61,909 nucleotides of DNA from an uncultured Blastocatellia bacterium (GCA_946480785.1 CAMLLD010000036.1:1-61909), one strand, 5' to 3'; counted from the first letter of the stretch, positions 38,000-48,599 are shown. The notes: generated by a model not told the origin, from the letters alone. Program-made: numbers and translations.

Positions 38000-39163
38000 A
38001 TGCAGCGGTTCGAGATTTCGATAAATCAGCACGCTCGCAAGAGCGAAATCAACATCGGCCGCGGCATCAGGCAGGATTTGGGTCAACTGCTCTCGTCCAC
38101 CTTGCCGCAGCCTCCACGCCAAGTCGGCATCATCTCAAACAAACGGGTCTTCGGCCTTTACGGCCGCGAAGTCCGGCGCAGTCTTAAACGCGCCGGGTTC
38201 AAGACATTTGAGTGGTTGATGCCGGAGGGCGAGCGCTACAAATCATTTCCGATCCTTGAAAACGCGGTCGAGTTTCTCAGTGAAAAGCGCTTCGAGAGGA
38301 ACGATCTCGTGGTGGCGCTTGGTGGCGGTGTGGTTGGGGATCTCGCTGGTTTCGCGGCAGCGATTTACCTCCGCGGCATTGCCGTCGTGCAAGTCCCGAC
38401 GACGTTGCTTGCCCAGATTGATTCTTCGGTCGGCGGCAAAACCGGAATAAATCTGGCCGTAGGCAAGAACCTGGTCGGCGCTTTTCATCAACCGGTGGCA
38501 GTTTTTATCGATACCGAAACGCTGCTGTCGTTGCCGCCGCGCGAATTGGTTTCGGGATTTTGTGAGATGGTGAAACAGGCCCTTATTGCGGACGAGACAC
38601 TCTTGAGCAAGACGGTTGAGTGTCTGCGGGAAGTCGCACGTGACCGGGAGTTTGTTGCGAGTGGGGATTTTGCAAATTTGATAAAGGCGAACTGCGAATT
38701 CAAGGCTTCGATCGTTGCGAACGACGAACGCGAATCGACGGCGCGCTCGGACAGGCAGTCGCGTCGCATTCTCAACTTCGGCCACACGACCGCGCACGCT
38801 CTCGAAGCGATCACGAAGTATCGCCGCTTCCGTCACGGCGAAGCGGTCGGCTATGGAATGTTAGTTGCCGGAGAACTCTCGCGAGACCTCGGTCTCCTTG
38901 CTGCCGAGGACTTGCAATCGTTGCGTAACGCCGTCGCTCTGTGTGGCCCACTGCCGCGCGCGAACAAACTTGACGTCGATCAAATTATTCGCGCGCTGCA
39001 GCACGATAAGAAGAGCGTCGACGGCAAAATCAATTGGGTGTTGCTTGAAGGGTTGGGCCGACCGAAGATCGTCGACGGCCGGCTCATCAGTACCAAGTCG
39101 TTGCGTCGCTCGTTGCGCGCGGGATTACAACGCCGCGCGCGGCAAACAGAAAGTGGTCATTAA
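38000..39163 (+). CDS. aroB: 3-dehydroquinate synthase
   Basis: AroB makes 3-dehydroquinate from DAHP, the second step of the shikimate pathway, using NAD and a metal. From the ATG at 38000 it has 387 residues, slightly longer than usual because of a basic tail. Present are ALGGGVVGDLAGFAAAIYLR, the substrate loop DSSVGGKTGINLAVGKNLVG and the metal ligands in RILNFGHTTAHALEA and RHGEAVGYGM. No ribosome site is visible; CCTCC just upstream would if anything mimic anti-Shine-Dalgarno sequence. A three-hairpin RNA element precedes it. The end overlaps the next gene by one base (TAATG). Confidence 0.96.
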   Translation: MQRFEISINQHARKSEINIGRGIRQDLGQLLSSTLPQPPRQVGIISNKRVFGLYGREVRRSLKRAGFKTFEWLMPEGERYKSFPILENAVEFLSEKRFERNDLVVALGGGVVGDLAGFAAAIYLRGIAVVQVPTTLLAQIDSSVGGKTGINLAVGKNLVGAFHQPVAVFIDTETLLSLPPRELVSGFCEMVKQALIADETLLSKTVECLREVARDREFVASGDFANLIKANCEFKASIVANDERESTARSDRQSRRILNFGHTTAHALEAITKYRRFRHGEAVGYGMLVAGELSRDLGLLAAEDLQSLRNAVALCGPLPRANKLDVDQIIRALQHDKKSVDGKINWVLLEGLGRPKIVDGRLISTKSLRRSLRAGLQRRARQTESGH

Positions 39164-39543
39164 TGCAAACGCAAAGATCAACTGAACGCGGCAGTGCCAG
39201 CCTGAAATTTCTGGTCGTAATCCTGGTAATTGGCGCGTGCGCGTACGCCGGTTATATCTACATTCCGGTGGCCTATCGCGCTCACACCTTCCAGGACTTG
39301 ATGCAGCATTACGTCGACGTTGCGTCGGCGGAAGGAAAGCCGCCCGGGTGGGCCGGCGAACAGTTGATGAAAAGCTTCGCTGAGTATGAAGTTCCGGCCG
39401 ACGCGCTAATCACTCCCACCAAGCGCGACAACCGCATTGAAATCCGCGTCCAGTTCGTGAAGCCGATCGAGTTTCCGGGTTACACGTACAACTACGAATT
39501 CGATCACACCGCGACCAGCACAGCCCTCCTCGATTTTAAATAG
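39163..39543 (+). CDS. Small membrane-anchored protein of unknown function
   Basis: A 126-residue protein with one N-terminal membrane helix (SLKFLVVILVIGACAYAGYI, about 13-32) and a small soluble domain outside the membrane ending EFDHTATSTALLDFK. It resembles the general layout of DUF4845-like or pilin-like single-span proteins, but I do not recognise it. It is coupled to aroB by a TAATG overlap and converges on rpoD with a 6-base gap. Confidence 0.7.
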   Translation: MQTQRSTERGSASLKFLVVILVIGACAYAGYIYIPVAYRAHTFQDLMQHYVDVASAEGKPPGWAGEQLMKSFAEYEVPADALITPTKRDNRIEIRVQFVKPIEFPGYTYNYEFDHTATSTALLDFK

Positions 39544-39549
39544 ATAAGT

Positions 39550-41274
39550 TTAGTGAGGCGCGCCGTCGAGAAACGCTTTCAACTTGCGCGAGCGTGAAGG
39601 ATGGCGGAGTTTGCGCAAGGCTTTGGCCTCGATCTGCCTGATGCGCTCGCGCGTGACGGCGAAGTGTTGGCCCACTTCTTCGAGCGTGTGTTCCGAGCCG
39701 GTGGTGCCGAGTCCAAATCGCATCTTGATCACTTTCTCTTCGCGTGGCGTGAGCGTCGCCAAGACTTCGTCGGTGATCTCGCGCAGATTCGAAGCGACCA
39801 CAGCGTCCGCGGGATTGAGTATCGACTTGTCTTCGATGAAGTCGCCGAGGTGCGAATCCTCTTCCTCGCCGATCGGCGTTTCCAAAGAGATCGGCTCCTG
39901 CGCGATCTTCAACACCTTGCGCACCTTCGAAACCGGAATATCCATCTTGCGCGCGATCTCTTCGCTCGTCGGCTCGCGCCCGAGCTCCTGCACCAGCGAG
40001 CGCGACGTCCGAATCAACTTGTTGATGGTTTCGATCATGTGCACCGGAATGCGAATCGTACGCGCCTGGTCCGCGATCGCGCGCGTGATCGCCTGCCGGA
40101 TCCACCACGTCGCATACGTGGAAAACTTGTAACCACGCCGCCACTCAAACTTGTCGACCGCCTTCATCAAACCGATGTTGCCTTCCTGAATCAGATCCAG
40201 AAACTGCAAGCCGCGGTTCGTGTACTTCTTTGCGATCGATACGACGAGGCGAAGGTTCGCTTCCACCAGCTCGCGCTTCGCCTGTCCGGTTTGTTGCTCG
40301 CCGGTGACGATTGCGGCCAGCGAACGCTTGATCTCGACTGGTCCAACAAAGTTGTCGATCTCGATCTGCGATAGACGCTTGCGCGCGGCCATTATGCGGC
40401 GTCTGAGTTCTCTTTGCTCTTCGGGCTTGATGCGCTTGTGAGTGAGCTTCTCGTTACAACTGTCGGTCTCGCGTTCCGCGTCGCGCACCGTTTTTTGCAC
40501 CGCGCGAATCGCACCGATCAGCCGCTGGCGCGCGCGCTCGGTCAGGTTCAGCCGGCCGATCTCCTGCGCCATCTCGAGCCGCGTGCGCGCGACGCGTCGC
40601 TTGAGCCGCGTGAGTTTCCTGCTCTTCTTGCCGTGAGTTAGTTGCTGTTCTTCGTGAACTTTTTCGAGTTCCTTGAGCGCTTGTTTGGCGAGCTTCGCGA
40701 TGTTCTGAATGCCTTCGATGGTCCAGGTGCGATACTCCTCGGCCTTGTCTTCATCGCCGGTGAGCTCGGCCTGTTCGGAGAACGTCACCGTCTCACGAAT
40801 GTTGATGCGCTGCGCTTCAAGATCCTCGCCGATCCTGATCAACTCGCGCACCGCAATCGGCGAACGCGCGATCGCTTTCTGAGTTTTCAACTGTCCGCGC
40901 TCGATGCGTTTGGCGATCGCGACTTCGCCTTCACGCGTCAACAACGGCACGACGCCCATCTCGCGCAGATAAAGCCGGACCGGATCATTGGTCTTCTCGA
41001 GCGCGCCTGCGGAAAGATCGAGCTCGATGTCTTCGTCGAGAACTTCTTCGTCGTCGTCTGAAACTGTGGCCGCGGCTTGTTCGAGGAGTCGCTCGTCGGA
41101 ATCGGCGACAGGAATGTTCGAGCCTTCGAGTTTCTGGAGTACGTCCTCGATGTCGTCCGGCGAGACGACATTGTCGGGCAATTCGCGATTTAGGTCGTCG
41201 AACGTCAGGTACTTTTTGTCGCCGCCCAGCTCGAGCAGGCGTTCCATGACGTCGTCGCGATCCTTATCTTCCAT
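39550..41274 (-). CDS. rpoD: Primary RNA polymerase sigma factor (sigma-70)
   Basis: A 574-residue housekeeping sigma factor. Region 1.2 is seen as [20 protein letters not shown] (about 97), a non-conserved helical insert follows, then region 2 ([60 protein letters not shown]), region 3 and region 4 ([40 protein letters not shown]). The full set of regions with region 1.1-like N terminus and the position after dnaG mark it as the primary factor. It is the third gene of the minus-strand run mutS2-dnaG-rpoD. No ribosome site is visible before the ATG. Confidence 0.97.
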   Translation of the reverse strand: MEDKDRDDVMERLLELGGDKKYLTFDDLNRELPDNVVSPDDIEDVLQKLEGSNIPVADSDERLLEQAAATVSDDDEEVLDEDIELDLSAGALEKTNDPVRLYLREMGVVPLLTREGEVAIAKRIERGQLKTQKAIARSPIAVRELIRIGEDLEAQRINIRETVTFSEQAELTGDEDKAEEYRTWTIEGIQNIAKLAKQALKELEKVHEEQQLTHGKKSRKLTRLKRRVARTRLEMAQEIGRLNLTERARQRLIGAIRAVQKTVRDAERETDSCNEKLTHKRIKPEEQRELRRRIMAARKRLSQIEIDNFVGPVEIKRSLAAIVTGEQQTGQAKRELVEANLRLVVSIAKKYTNRGLQFLDLIQEGNIGLMKAVDKFEWRRGYKFSTYATWWIRQAITRAIADQARTIRIPVHMIETINKLIRTSRSLVQELGREPTSEEIARKMDIPVSKVRKVLKIAQEPISLETPIGEEEDSHLGDFIEDKSILNPADAVVASNLREITDEVLATLTPREEKVIKMRFGLGTTGSEHTLEEVGQHFAVTRERIRQIEAKALRKLRHPSRSRKLKAFLDGAPH

Positions 41275-41322
41275 GGTTAGTTTTATTCGTAGAGCAACTG
41301 GCTTTTAACCAGTGGGCTTACT

Positions 41323-43137
41323 TCAGCTCGCTTGTCGCGCGGGTTGCAACATTATCTGGCGCTCGGCGGCGAGTTGAATCTGTTCGGCGGCCAATCGTGA
41401 AACTTTTTCCATGTCCTCTTCACGCTCGGCGATGACCAGTTCGCGCCGCAGCTCCTCGATGCGCTGTTCGATTCGCATCAAGCGGAACGTCGAAACGCAT
41501 TCTTCTGCAACGTAATGCTCGTTTGAGCCGTGCAGCGAGGAATTCATCAACACCATCGGCACCACGCTCGCGGCGAACTCGTCGCCTTCGGTCCGGCGAA
41601 TCAACGCGTCGAAGTCAATTTCCGTGCCTTCGCGGTCGAGTGCGAGCAAGGCTTCGAAAAGCGGCGCGGTCGCGAGGTCCGCGTAGTCTTCTTTTTTCAA
41701 CATCGGCAACACCTGGTGTCGCAAATCGGCGTCAGCCAGCAGCAAACCTAAAAGACGCTGTTCCGCGGCCGTGACCTTCGCCTCTTTCGCAACCGCGTGC
41801 ACCGAGCTGGACCGCGCGGGCCGGTTGTCGCGCACTGCCTGCCACAACTCTCTGCGCCACGCGGAGGTGTTGACGTTCTCGCGATCGATCCCCAGCGAGT
41901 CCATCGCCATATCAAAATACTCGCGCTTCTGAATGCGACTGTTAACGGCGCGAATGTAAGGGAGAACTTCCTCTACCGCTTCCGCCTTCTCAGCCGGCCG
42001 GTGAAGGTTGCGCTCGCGCAGAGCGTTCTCAATCACAAATTGTATGTGTGGTTGTGCCTGTGCTCGTCGTCGCTGATATTCAGTTACGCCAAACTTTCGA
42101 ATGAACTCATCGGGATCTGCATTGTCGGGCAGGACCAGCACCTTAACTTCGATGTCCTCGGCGAGGAGGATTTCGATCGATTTTTTTGCCGCTTGTATGC
42201 CCGCGCGGTCGCCATCATAGTTGACTACCACTTTGCGCGCAAACCTGCTTAGCAGCTTCGCCTGCGCGTCAGTCAACGCAGTGCCCAAACTCGCCACGAC
42301 GTTCTTCACACCAAACTGATAAGGAACGATCAGATCGAGAAAACCCTCGACGAGGATCGCGAAACCCTGGCGCCGAATCTCATCGCGCGTGAGGTTCAAG
42401 CCGAAAAGATTTCGTCCTTTGACGTAAGCCGCGGTCTCGGGTGAGTTGACGTACTTCGCGTCTTCGTTTTTCAACGTGCGGCCGCCGAAAGCGATGGGCC
42501 GTCCTTGGACGTCGAGAATCGGAAACATCAACCGGCCGCGAAAACGATCGTAAGAACCAGACCCTTCTTCTTTTTTAACGACGAGACCGCTGCGTTCGAG
42601 CTGTTGTTGAGTCGCGCCTTTCTGTCGCAGATAGATTGAGAGCGCGTCCCAACTGTCGGGCGCGTAACCGAGACGAAACGCTTTCTGAGTTTCTTCGCTG
42701 AGCTCGCGTTGGACCAGGTACTCGCGCGCGATGCGGGCTTCTTTGCTTTCAAGCTGTTGTTGCCACCATTCCATGGCCCACGTGTTGAGTTGAACGATTT
42801 CGTCCGACTCCTGGCGGCGCGCTTCGAAACGGCTGTCGTCGATCATCTTCGGCAATGGCATGCCGATCTTGTCCGCGACGATGCGAATCGCTTCGGGAAA
42901 CGCGACGCGCTCGATCTCCATCACGAAGTTGAAGACCGAACCGCCTTTGTGACAGCCGAAACAGTAGAAGATCTCTTTGGCGGGACTGACCGAGAACGAC
43001 GGCGTCTTCTCTTTGTGAAACGGGCAGCACGCCATCCAGTTCGCGCCCTTCTTTTTGAGCTGGACGTAGTCCTGGATTACGCGGACGATGTCTGCCTGAC
43101 GCTTCAGGTCATCGATGAAGGTCTGCGGGTAACGCAT
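41323..43137 (-). CDS. dnaG: DNA primase
   Basis: DnaG synthesises RNA primers for replication. The 604-residue protein has the N-terminal CHC2 zinc finger (CPFHKEKTPSFSVSP and FYCFGCHKGG, about 38-65), the Toprim catalytic domain (FAILVEGFLDLIVPYQFG and VVVNYDGDRAGIQAAKKS, about 255-330) and a C-terminal helicase-binding domain. It lies 7 bases after mutS2 and 48 bases before rpoD on the same strand; dnaG-rpoD is a widely conserved pair. Confidence 0.97.
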   Translation of the reverse strand: MRYPQTFIDDLKRQADIVRVIQDYVQLKKKGANWMACCPFHKEKTPSFSVSPAKEIFYCFGCHKGGSVFNFVMEIERVAFPEAIRIVADKIGMPLPKMIDDSRFEARRQESDEIVQLNTWAMEWWQQQLESKEARIAREYLVQRELSEETQKAFRLGYAPDSWDALSIYLRQKGATQQQLERSGLVVKKEEGSGSYDRFRGRLMFPILDVQGRPIAFGGRTLKNEDAKYVNSPETAAYVKGRNLFGLNLTRDEIRRQGFAILVEGFLDLIVPYQFGVKNVVASLGTALTDAQAKLLSRFARKVVVNYDGDRAGIQAAKKSIEILLAEDIEVKVLVLPDNADPDEFIRKFGVTEYQRRRAQAQPHIQFVIENALRERNLHRPAEKAEAVEEVLPYIRAVNSRIQKREYFDMAMDSLGIDRENVNTSAWRRELWQAVRDNRPARSSSVHAVAKEAKVTAAEQRLLGLLLADADLRHQVLPMLKKEDYADLATAPLFEALLALDREGTEIDFDALIRRTEGDEFAASVVPMVLMNSSLHGSNEHYVAEECVSTFRLMRIEQRIEELRRELVIAEREEDMEKVSRLAAEQIQLAAERQIMLQPARQAS

Positions 43138-43144
43138 TGGGGGC

Positions 43145-45625
43145 TTATTGTCTCAACTCAACTAACGTAGCACCAGTGCCGCCTTGATCGGGTGGGGCGG
43201 CGACAAAACGGGCGACGTGGGGATGATCGCCTAACAGGTTTGCGATCGCGCGACGCAGCGCGCCAGTGCCGTGGCCGTGAACGATCCGTACCTGGCTCAA
43301 GCTCGCGAGTGACGCTTCGTCGAGAAACTTGTCGACGGCGTCGACGGCTTCGTCGGTTGTTTGGCCGATGACGTTCAGTTCGGATCTCGCGTTCTGCTCG
43401 GCGCCTGAAAGATGAACTTCAGTGCCGGTTGATCGTCGGAGTTTTTCGAGTTTGCCTTGCGGCTTTGCGCCTTGCTGTGACTTTGCGCTCGGGTGCTGTT
43501 CGACGAGTTCGAGGTTTTCGAGCTTCTCGCGGAAACGCAACGCCTTCACGCGCACTTCAGCGTAACCGTCTTTGATCTGATCAACGATACCGACCGAGCC
43601 GAATGAGAGTAGCTTCACTTTATCACCGACGACGATCTCACGCGGCGCGGCGGTGACGTACTCGATAACGTCTTCTTCAGCGCGCGACGCCGGTGCGGGT
43701 GTTTCAGTCGGCGCCGGTTGTCCATCACGAACAATTCGAACGCTACGTGAAGTTGAATTCGCTGCGCTTTGCGCGGCGCGCTTCATCTCCGCCACACTGC
43801 GCTGCGCTTCACGCTCCGCACGAGTTCTCTCGGCGCGGTCCTCAATGCGTCCGACGAGTTCGCGCGCCCGCTTCTCAAGGTCTGCCACAGTCCGCTGCGC
43901 CATTTGTTCAAACGCCGCCTGACGTTCGCGTTCGCGCTTCGCTGCTTCTTTATCGAGCGACGCGAATTTCTCAGCCACCGCCGCGCGTTCCTCGTCCAAA
44001 GCGATGCGTAACGCTTCCGCTTCTTCCGCCTCGCGCTTGATGCGTCGCAAATATTCCGAAGCCTGCAGCGACGAATCCGCGACGGAGCTCACGGCTGCGT
44101 CAACAATCCCCTTCGGCACACCAAAACGCCGCGCGATCTCGAGTCCCGACGACGCACCCGCCAAACCGACAAGCAAACGATACGTCGGGCGCAACGTCTT
44201 CTCGTCAAACTCAACACTCGCATTGATCACGCCTGCTTCATTTCCCGCATACATCTTGAGCCCGCTGTAATGCGTCGTCGCGATGACGTGCGCATTACAC
44301 ACACGCCGAAAATGATCGACGACCGCAACGCCGAGCGCTGATCCTTCTTCCGGATCAGTGCCGGTGCCGACTTCGTCGAGCAACACGAGCGCGGGCGCTT
44401 CGCAGATCTCGATCATGCGCGCGATGTTCGCCACGTGCGACGTAAACGTCGAGAGGTTCGCGGCCAGCGATTGATGATCGCCGATGTCGGCCAACACTGT
44501 CGCGTAAAAAGGAAATCTTGCTGAAACAGCCGGAACCGAAATTCCCGACAGCGCCATCAACGCCAGCAATCCCGTCGTTTTCAACACGACGGTCTTGCCG
44601 CCGGCGTTCGCGCCGGAAATGATCATCGCGTTCTTATCATCGTCGAGCGCAAACGAGACCGGCACCACGGCGCCGCCGCTCGCGCGCAAATTTTCTTCGA
44701 GCAACGGATGTCTCGCTTCGATGAGTTCCAGCGTTCGAGCTGAGTCGATCTGCGGGATCGTGCAGCGGAACTGCCGGTGAAAGATCGCTTTCGCGTTAAC
44801 GAAATCAAGCTCCGCAACGGCCGCGGCGGCCATCTCGATCGCCGGCAGTTGCGCGCGCAACTCGTCGCTCAAGCCGAAAAGTATGCGCGCGATCTCGCGC
44901 GCTTCCGCTTCGTGCAAGCCCTGCAACTCGTTGTTTGATTCGATCGTCTCGAGCGGCTCGATAAACGCGGTCGCACCCGACGATGAATAACCATGCGCCA
45001 CGCCCTGCACGCGCCCGCGATGATCCGCTTTCACCGGGATCACGAAACGATCGTTGCGAATCGTGACGAGTTCATCCTGGATCGCTTCGGCCGAGCGATG
45101 CATCAGTCTTTCGAGTGAACGCGTAATCCGCGAGCGTAAGCTGGTGATCTCGTGACGAATCTGCGCCAGCTCCGGACTCGCGCGATCGTCGAGCTCTCCA
45201 CTCGGCAAAATCTTGTTGCTGATGCGCGCCACGAGACTGTTCAACTCGCGCGGCAGATCTTCAACCAGTTGCCACAACACCGGCGCGTTCTCGCGCTCCG
45301 CCAGAATCGCGGCGCGCGCGGACATCGCCTGTTCGCACAAACGCGCCGTCTGCAAGATCGCGAGCGGATCGAGTGTCGCGCCTTCGACGTGTAACCGCGC
45401 AATCGTTTCGGCCGGATTACTGAACCCGCTGAAAGACCAGTTCACACCACGCGCGCGCAGCATCACACACTCCGCCAACGTCGCGAGCTCGCGCTGCAAC
45501 TGCGCCTCGCTCGTCGCGGGCGACAACGCCTCGACACGCGCCTGGCCCGCTTCGGTCTGCGCGTTTCGTCTGATGAGCGCGAGCAATTGCTGATATTCGA
45601 GCGTGTTGAATGCCTGGTCGTTCAT
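43145..45625 (-). CDS. mutS2: Endonuclease MutS2
   Basis: MutS2 is an ATPase and Smr-domain nuclease acting on branched DNA or, in some bacteria, on collided ribosomes; it lacks the mismatch-recognition domain of MutS1. The 826-residue protein has the lever/clamp region (ELVTIRNDRFVIPVKADHRG near 190), Walker A (IISGANAGGKTVVLKTTGLL near 330), Walker B (ALVLLDEVGTGTDPEEGSAL near 405), a long coiled coil (about 510-620) and the Smr domain at the end (SQVRIVHGHGTGALRRAIAN). It heads the run to dnaG and rpoD. Confidence 0.96.
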   Translation of the reverse strand: MNDQAFNTLEYQQLLALIRRNAQTEAGQARVEALSPATSEAQLQRELATLAECVMLRARGVNWSFSGFSNPAETIARLHVEGATLDPLAILQTARLCEQAMSARAAILAERENAPVLWQLVEDLPRELNSLVARISNKILPSGELDDRASPELAQIRHEITSLRSRITRSLERLMHRSAEAIQDELVTIRNDRFVIPVKADHRGRVQGVAHGYSSSGATAFIEPLETIESNNELQGLHEAEAREIARILFGLSDELRAQLPAIEMAAAAVAELDFVNAKAIFHRQFRCTIPQIDSARTLELIEARHPLLEENLRASGGAVVPVSFALDDDKNAMIISGANAGGKTVVLKTTGLLALMALSGISVPAVSARFPFYATVLADIGDHQSLAANLSTFTSHVANIARMIEICEAPALVLLDEVGTGTDPEEGSALGVAVVDHFRRVCNAHVIATTHYSGLKMYAGNEAGVINASVEFDEKTLRPTYRLLVGLAGASSGLEIARRFGVPKGIVDAAVSSVADSSLQASEYLRRIKREAEEAEALRIALDEERAAVAEKFASLDKEAAKRERERQAAFEQMAQRTVADLEKRARELVGRIEDRAERTRAEREAQRSVAEMKRAAQSAANSTSRSVRIVRDGQPAPTETPAPASRAEEDVIEYVTAAPREIVVGDKVKLLSFGSVGIVDQIKDGYAEVRVKALRFREKLENLELVEQHPSAKSQQGAKPQGKLEKLRRSTGTEVHLSGAEQNARSELNVIGQTTDEAVDAVDKFLDEASLASLSQVRIVHGHGTGALRRAIANLLGDHPHVARFVAAPPDQGGTGATLVELRQ

Positions 45626-45674
45626 GGCGTGGGTGTAAGGTTACAACGCCACCGGACGACAAACAAATCAGGCG

Positions 45675-45684
45675 TGTATACAAT
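45675..45684 (+). promoter_or_regulatory. Extended -10 box directly before the AhpD-like gene
   Basis: TGTATACAAT holds an extended -10 ending 6 bases before the ATG at 45691. Transcription would start at about the A of the start codon. The -35 region is not convincing and no ribosome site exists, so the message is likely leaderless. Confidence 0.45.
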
Positions 45685-45690
45685 GTCCGT

Positions 45691-46026
45691 ATGGATGAAT
45701 TCGATCGCTATCGCGCTGAGATGAATGAAAAACTGCTCGGCAGCGGGCATCTCGGCATCAAACGTTTCTTCGCGCTCGACACGCAAGCTTACGAAGAAGG
45801 CGCGCTCGACAAGAAGACGAAAGAGCTGATGGGACTGGTCGCGTCGACCGTGTTGCGTTGTGATGATTGCATCACTTATCACATCAAGCAGTGCGCTTCT
45901 GTGGGGGTGAATCGCGCCGAGTTTCTCGACGCATTCAATGTCGCGCTCGTAGTCGGCGGCTCGATCACGATTCCACACTTGCGCCGCGCAATCGAGCGCG
46001 TGGATGAATTGCTTGAACAAAAATGA
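45691..46026 (+). CDS. AhpD-like carboxymuconolactone decarboxylase-family protein
   Basis: A 111-residue protein of the AhpD fold. The redox motif STVLRCDDCITYHIKQCASV contains the CxxC pair plus the His that marks peroxidase-type members, so it likely acts in thiol-based peroxide defence rather than ring decarboxylation. The ATG at 45691 is chosen because upstream codons in frame lie in the divergent mutS2 gene. Its stop overlaps the start of the thioredoxin-NHL gene (ATGA), which supports a shared redox role. Confidence 0.88.
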   Translation: MDEFDRYRAEMNEKLLGSGHLGIKRFFALDTQAYEEGALDKKTKELMGLVASTVLRCDDCITYHIKQCASVGVNRAEFLDAFNVALVVGGSITIPHLRRAIERVDELLEQK

Positions 46027-48011
46027 AGTTACTGATTGTCGCACTGTCATTAGTCTGTTTCATGTTCGCTTCCGAGCGAGGTGTTTCCATGTCTGCACAA
46101 GAAAGAACGCGCGTAAGAGCGCCGGAAATTCAGGGCGGCCGCGGCTGGTTGAATACCGATAAGCCGCTGTCAATCGCCGCCCTCAAGGGCAAGGTCGTCT
46201 TGCTCGACTTTTGGACCTACGGCTGCATCAACTGCATCCATATCATTCCCGATCTCAAGAAACTCGAAGCGAAATACGCTAATCAGCTCGTCGTGATCGG
46301 CATTCACTCCGCGAAGTTCGCGAACGAAAAAGACACCGAGAACATTCGTCGCATCATTCTGCGTTACGAGATCGAGCATCCGGTTTACAACGATTCCGAG
46401 TACGCGGTGTGGCAGAGTTACGGCGTGCGCGCGTGGCCGACACAGGTGCTGATCGACCCGGCTGGTTACGTCGTCGGCGCTGCTTCCGGCGAGGGAAATT
46501 ATGAAGTGATCGATCAAGCGGTCGGTAAACTGGTCGAGGAGTTTCGCAAGCGCGGCGAGCTGAATGAAGAACCGCTCAAGCTCGTGCTCGAACGCGCGAA
46601 AGTCGGCGATCTGCCGCTCGCGTTTCCGGGCAAGATTCTGGCCGACGCCGCCAGCGATCGTCTCTTCATTTCAGACTCGAACCACAATCGCATCGTTGTC
46701 ACCAAACTCGACGGCACGCTGATCGACACGATCGGCACGGGCGAACGAGGCGCGGCCGACGGCGCGTTTGATAAAGCGAGTTTCTATCGGCCACAGGGTC
46801 TCGCGCTCGCGGGCGACAGCCTTTACGTTGCGGACACGGAAAACCATCTCATCCGCCGCGTGGATCTCAAATCACGAACAGTCGAAACAATCGCCGGCAC
46901 CGGCCAGCAAACGCACGAGTATTTTCAAACCGGACCAGCGCGCCAGGTCGCGTTGAGCTCGCCGTGGGACTTGCAGCTCGTCGGCAACACGCTCTACATC
47001 GCGATGGCTGGTCCACATCAGATCTGGAAACTCGATCTCGACAAGAACACTGTCTCGACTTTCGCCGGCTCGGGTCGTGAAGCACGTCTCGACGGCTCGC
47101 TGCTTGAGGCCGGCTTCGCTCAACCTTCGGGCATGGCGGTGATCGGACAAACGCTTTATGTCTCAGATGCCGAGTCGAACATCATCCGCGCGATCGATCT
47201 CGCGAAAGGCCAGGTGAAGACTCTCGTCGGCGGCGATCTATTTGAGTTTGGTGACGTCGACGGCGCCGGCGACGACGTGCGGCTGCAACATCCGCTCGGC
47301 CTGCTCGCCAACGGCGACAAGCTGTTCATCGCGGACACGTACAATCACAAGATCAAGGAACTCGATCCCAAACACGAACACGTCAGCAGTTTGTTCGGCA
47401 CGGGCAAACCCGGACAAGCCGACGGCACGTCGCCTTCGTTTTACGAGCCCGGCGGTTTGGCCCAGGCAAACGGAAAGCTCTACATTGCGGACACGAACAA
47501 TCACGCGATCCGCGTCGTCGATCTAAAAACGGAACGAACGAGCACGTTGCGCATCAACGGGCTCATGCCACCGACGACGAACAATCCGCCAACGAGCGAA
47601 ACCGCGGCCGCGCCTAACGCCGAAGAGATTAAAACGCAAACCCAACAACTCCGCACCGGCACGAACGCAGTGCTCGAAATCAACGTCGATCTGCCGCCCG
47701 GTTACCACCTCAATCCGGTGGCGCCGCAGCGTTACAAGGTCTCCGTAGACGGCGGCAAAAGCGTCACCGTTGACGAGAAGCTCGCTGCGAGCAATGCGAA
47801 AGATCTGAAGCTGCCGCTGCGTATTCCGCTAAACGTGGTAAACACCGGCTCGACGAACCTGCGCGCGCAAGCGACGCTGTTCTATTGCCGCGAAGACAAC
47901 ACCGGCACTTGCCGCATCAAGACACTCGTCTGGGAAATTCCGATCGAAGTTATTCCGAACGGAAGCGCACCAAACGAAGTCAAAGTGCATGGTAAATTGA
48001 CCGCGGATTAG
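46023..48011 (+). CDS. Thioredoxin-like and NHL-repeat protein (NHLRC2-like), exported
   Basis: A 662-residue protein with a signal peptide (LLIVALSLVCFMFA). The thioredoxin-like domain (about 40-180) has DFWTYGCINCIHI with a CxxC pair (about 68-71). Six or so NHL beta-propeller blades follow (about 195-510; FISDSNHNRIVVTKLDGTLI, LYVADTENHLIRRVDLKSRT). A C-terminal domain (about 540-655; INVDLPPGYHLNPVAPQRYK, TLFYCREDNTGTC) resembles the DsbD N-terminal fold and carries a Cys pair. It is probably a periplasmic thiol-disulfide enzyme with a propeller for binding partners. It is coupled to the AhpD-like gene. Confidence 0.9.
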   Translation: MKLLIVALSLVCFMFASERGVSMSAQERTRVRAPEIQGGRGWLNTDKPLSIAALKGKVVLLDFWTYGCINCIHIIPDLKKLEAKYANQLVVIGIHSAKFANEKDTENIRRIILRYEIEHPVYNDSEYAVWQSYGVRAWPTQVLIDPAGYVVGAASGEGNYEVIDQAVGKLVEEFRKRGELNEEPLKLVLERAKVGDLPLAFPGKILADAASDRLFISDSNHNRIVVTKLDGTLIDTIGTGERGAADGAFDKASFYRPQGLALAGDSLYVADTENHLIRRVDLKSRTVETIAGTGQQTHEYFQTGPARQVALSSPWDLQLVGNTLYIAMAGPHQIWKLDLDKNTVSTFAGSGREARLDGSLLEAGFAQPSGMAVIGQTLYVSDAESNIIRAIDLAKGQVKTLVGGDLFEFGDVDGAGDDVRLQHPLGLLANGDKLFIADTYNHKIKELDPKHEHVSSLFGTGKPGQADGTSPSFYEPGGLAQANGKLYIADTNNHAIRVVDLKTERTSTLRINGLMPPTTNNPPTSETAAAPNAEEIKTQTQQLRTGTNAVLEINVDLPPGYHLNPVAPQRYKVSVDGGKSVTVDEKLAASNAKDLKLPLRIPLNVVNTGSTNLRAQATLFYCREDNTGTCRIKTLVWEIPIEVIPNGSAPNEVKVHGKLTAD

Positions 48012-48062
48012 GACGGATCTAATATCCTTCGTCCCGTAAATTTATCAAGAAGGAGTGAGGTC

Positions 48063-48599
48063 GTGGCGAAACAACCATTTCTCACTGACATTAAAACTTT
48101 GCGCGAGCGCGCGCGACAGCATATTCAAAACGGTGCGGTCACCGAGGGTTACACCGCGGATCGCGAAACCGCCGTTAGACTTCTCAACGAGGCGCTGGCC
48201 ACGGAGATTGTCTGCGTGCTGAGGTACAAACGTCATCATTACATGGCTTCGGGCATTCACGCTGAAAGCGTCGCCGCCGAGTTTCTCGAACATGCGAACG
48301 AAGAGCAGGGTCACGCCGACTCGATTGCGCAACGCATCGTGCAGCTCAAAGGTGAACCGAATTTCAATCCCGAAGGATTGTTGAGTCGTAGTCACGCCGA
48401 ATATGTCGAAGGCGAGACGCTGACGGACATGATCAAGGAAGATCTCGTCGCCGAGCGCATTGCTATCGACAGTTATCGCGAGATGATCAACTACTTCGGC
48501 ACTGACGATCCGACTTCGCGCCGGCTGATGGAAGAGATACTCGCCGTGGAAGAAGAACACGCCGACGATCTTGTGAATCTGCTCGAAACGGTGGGTTAG
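48063..48599 (+). CDS. Bacterioferritin/DPS-like ferritin-fold protein
   Basis: A 178-residue four-helix protein starting at a GTG preceded by AAGGAGTGAGG. Di-iron ligands are visible in ALATEIVCVLRYKRHHYMAS, FLEHANEEQGHADSIAQRI and VAERIAIDSYREMINYFG, EEILAVEEEHADDLVNLL. Such proteins store iron and detoxify peroxide. It sits 51 bases after the thioredoxin-NHL gene, matching the oxidative stress theme of the run. Confidence 0.88.
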   Translation: MAKQPFLTDIKTLRERARQHIQNGAVTEGYTADRETAVRLLNEALATEIVCVLRYKRHHYMASGIHAESVAAEFLEHANEEQGHADSIAQRIVQLKGEPNFNPEGLLSRSHAEYVEGETLTDMIKEDLVAERIAIDSYREMINYFGTDDPTSRRLMEEILAVEEEHADDLVNLLETVG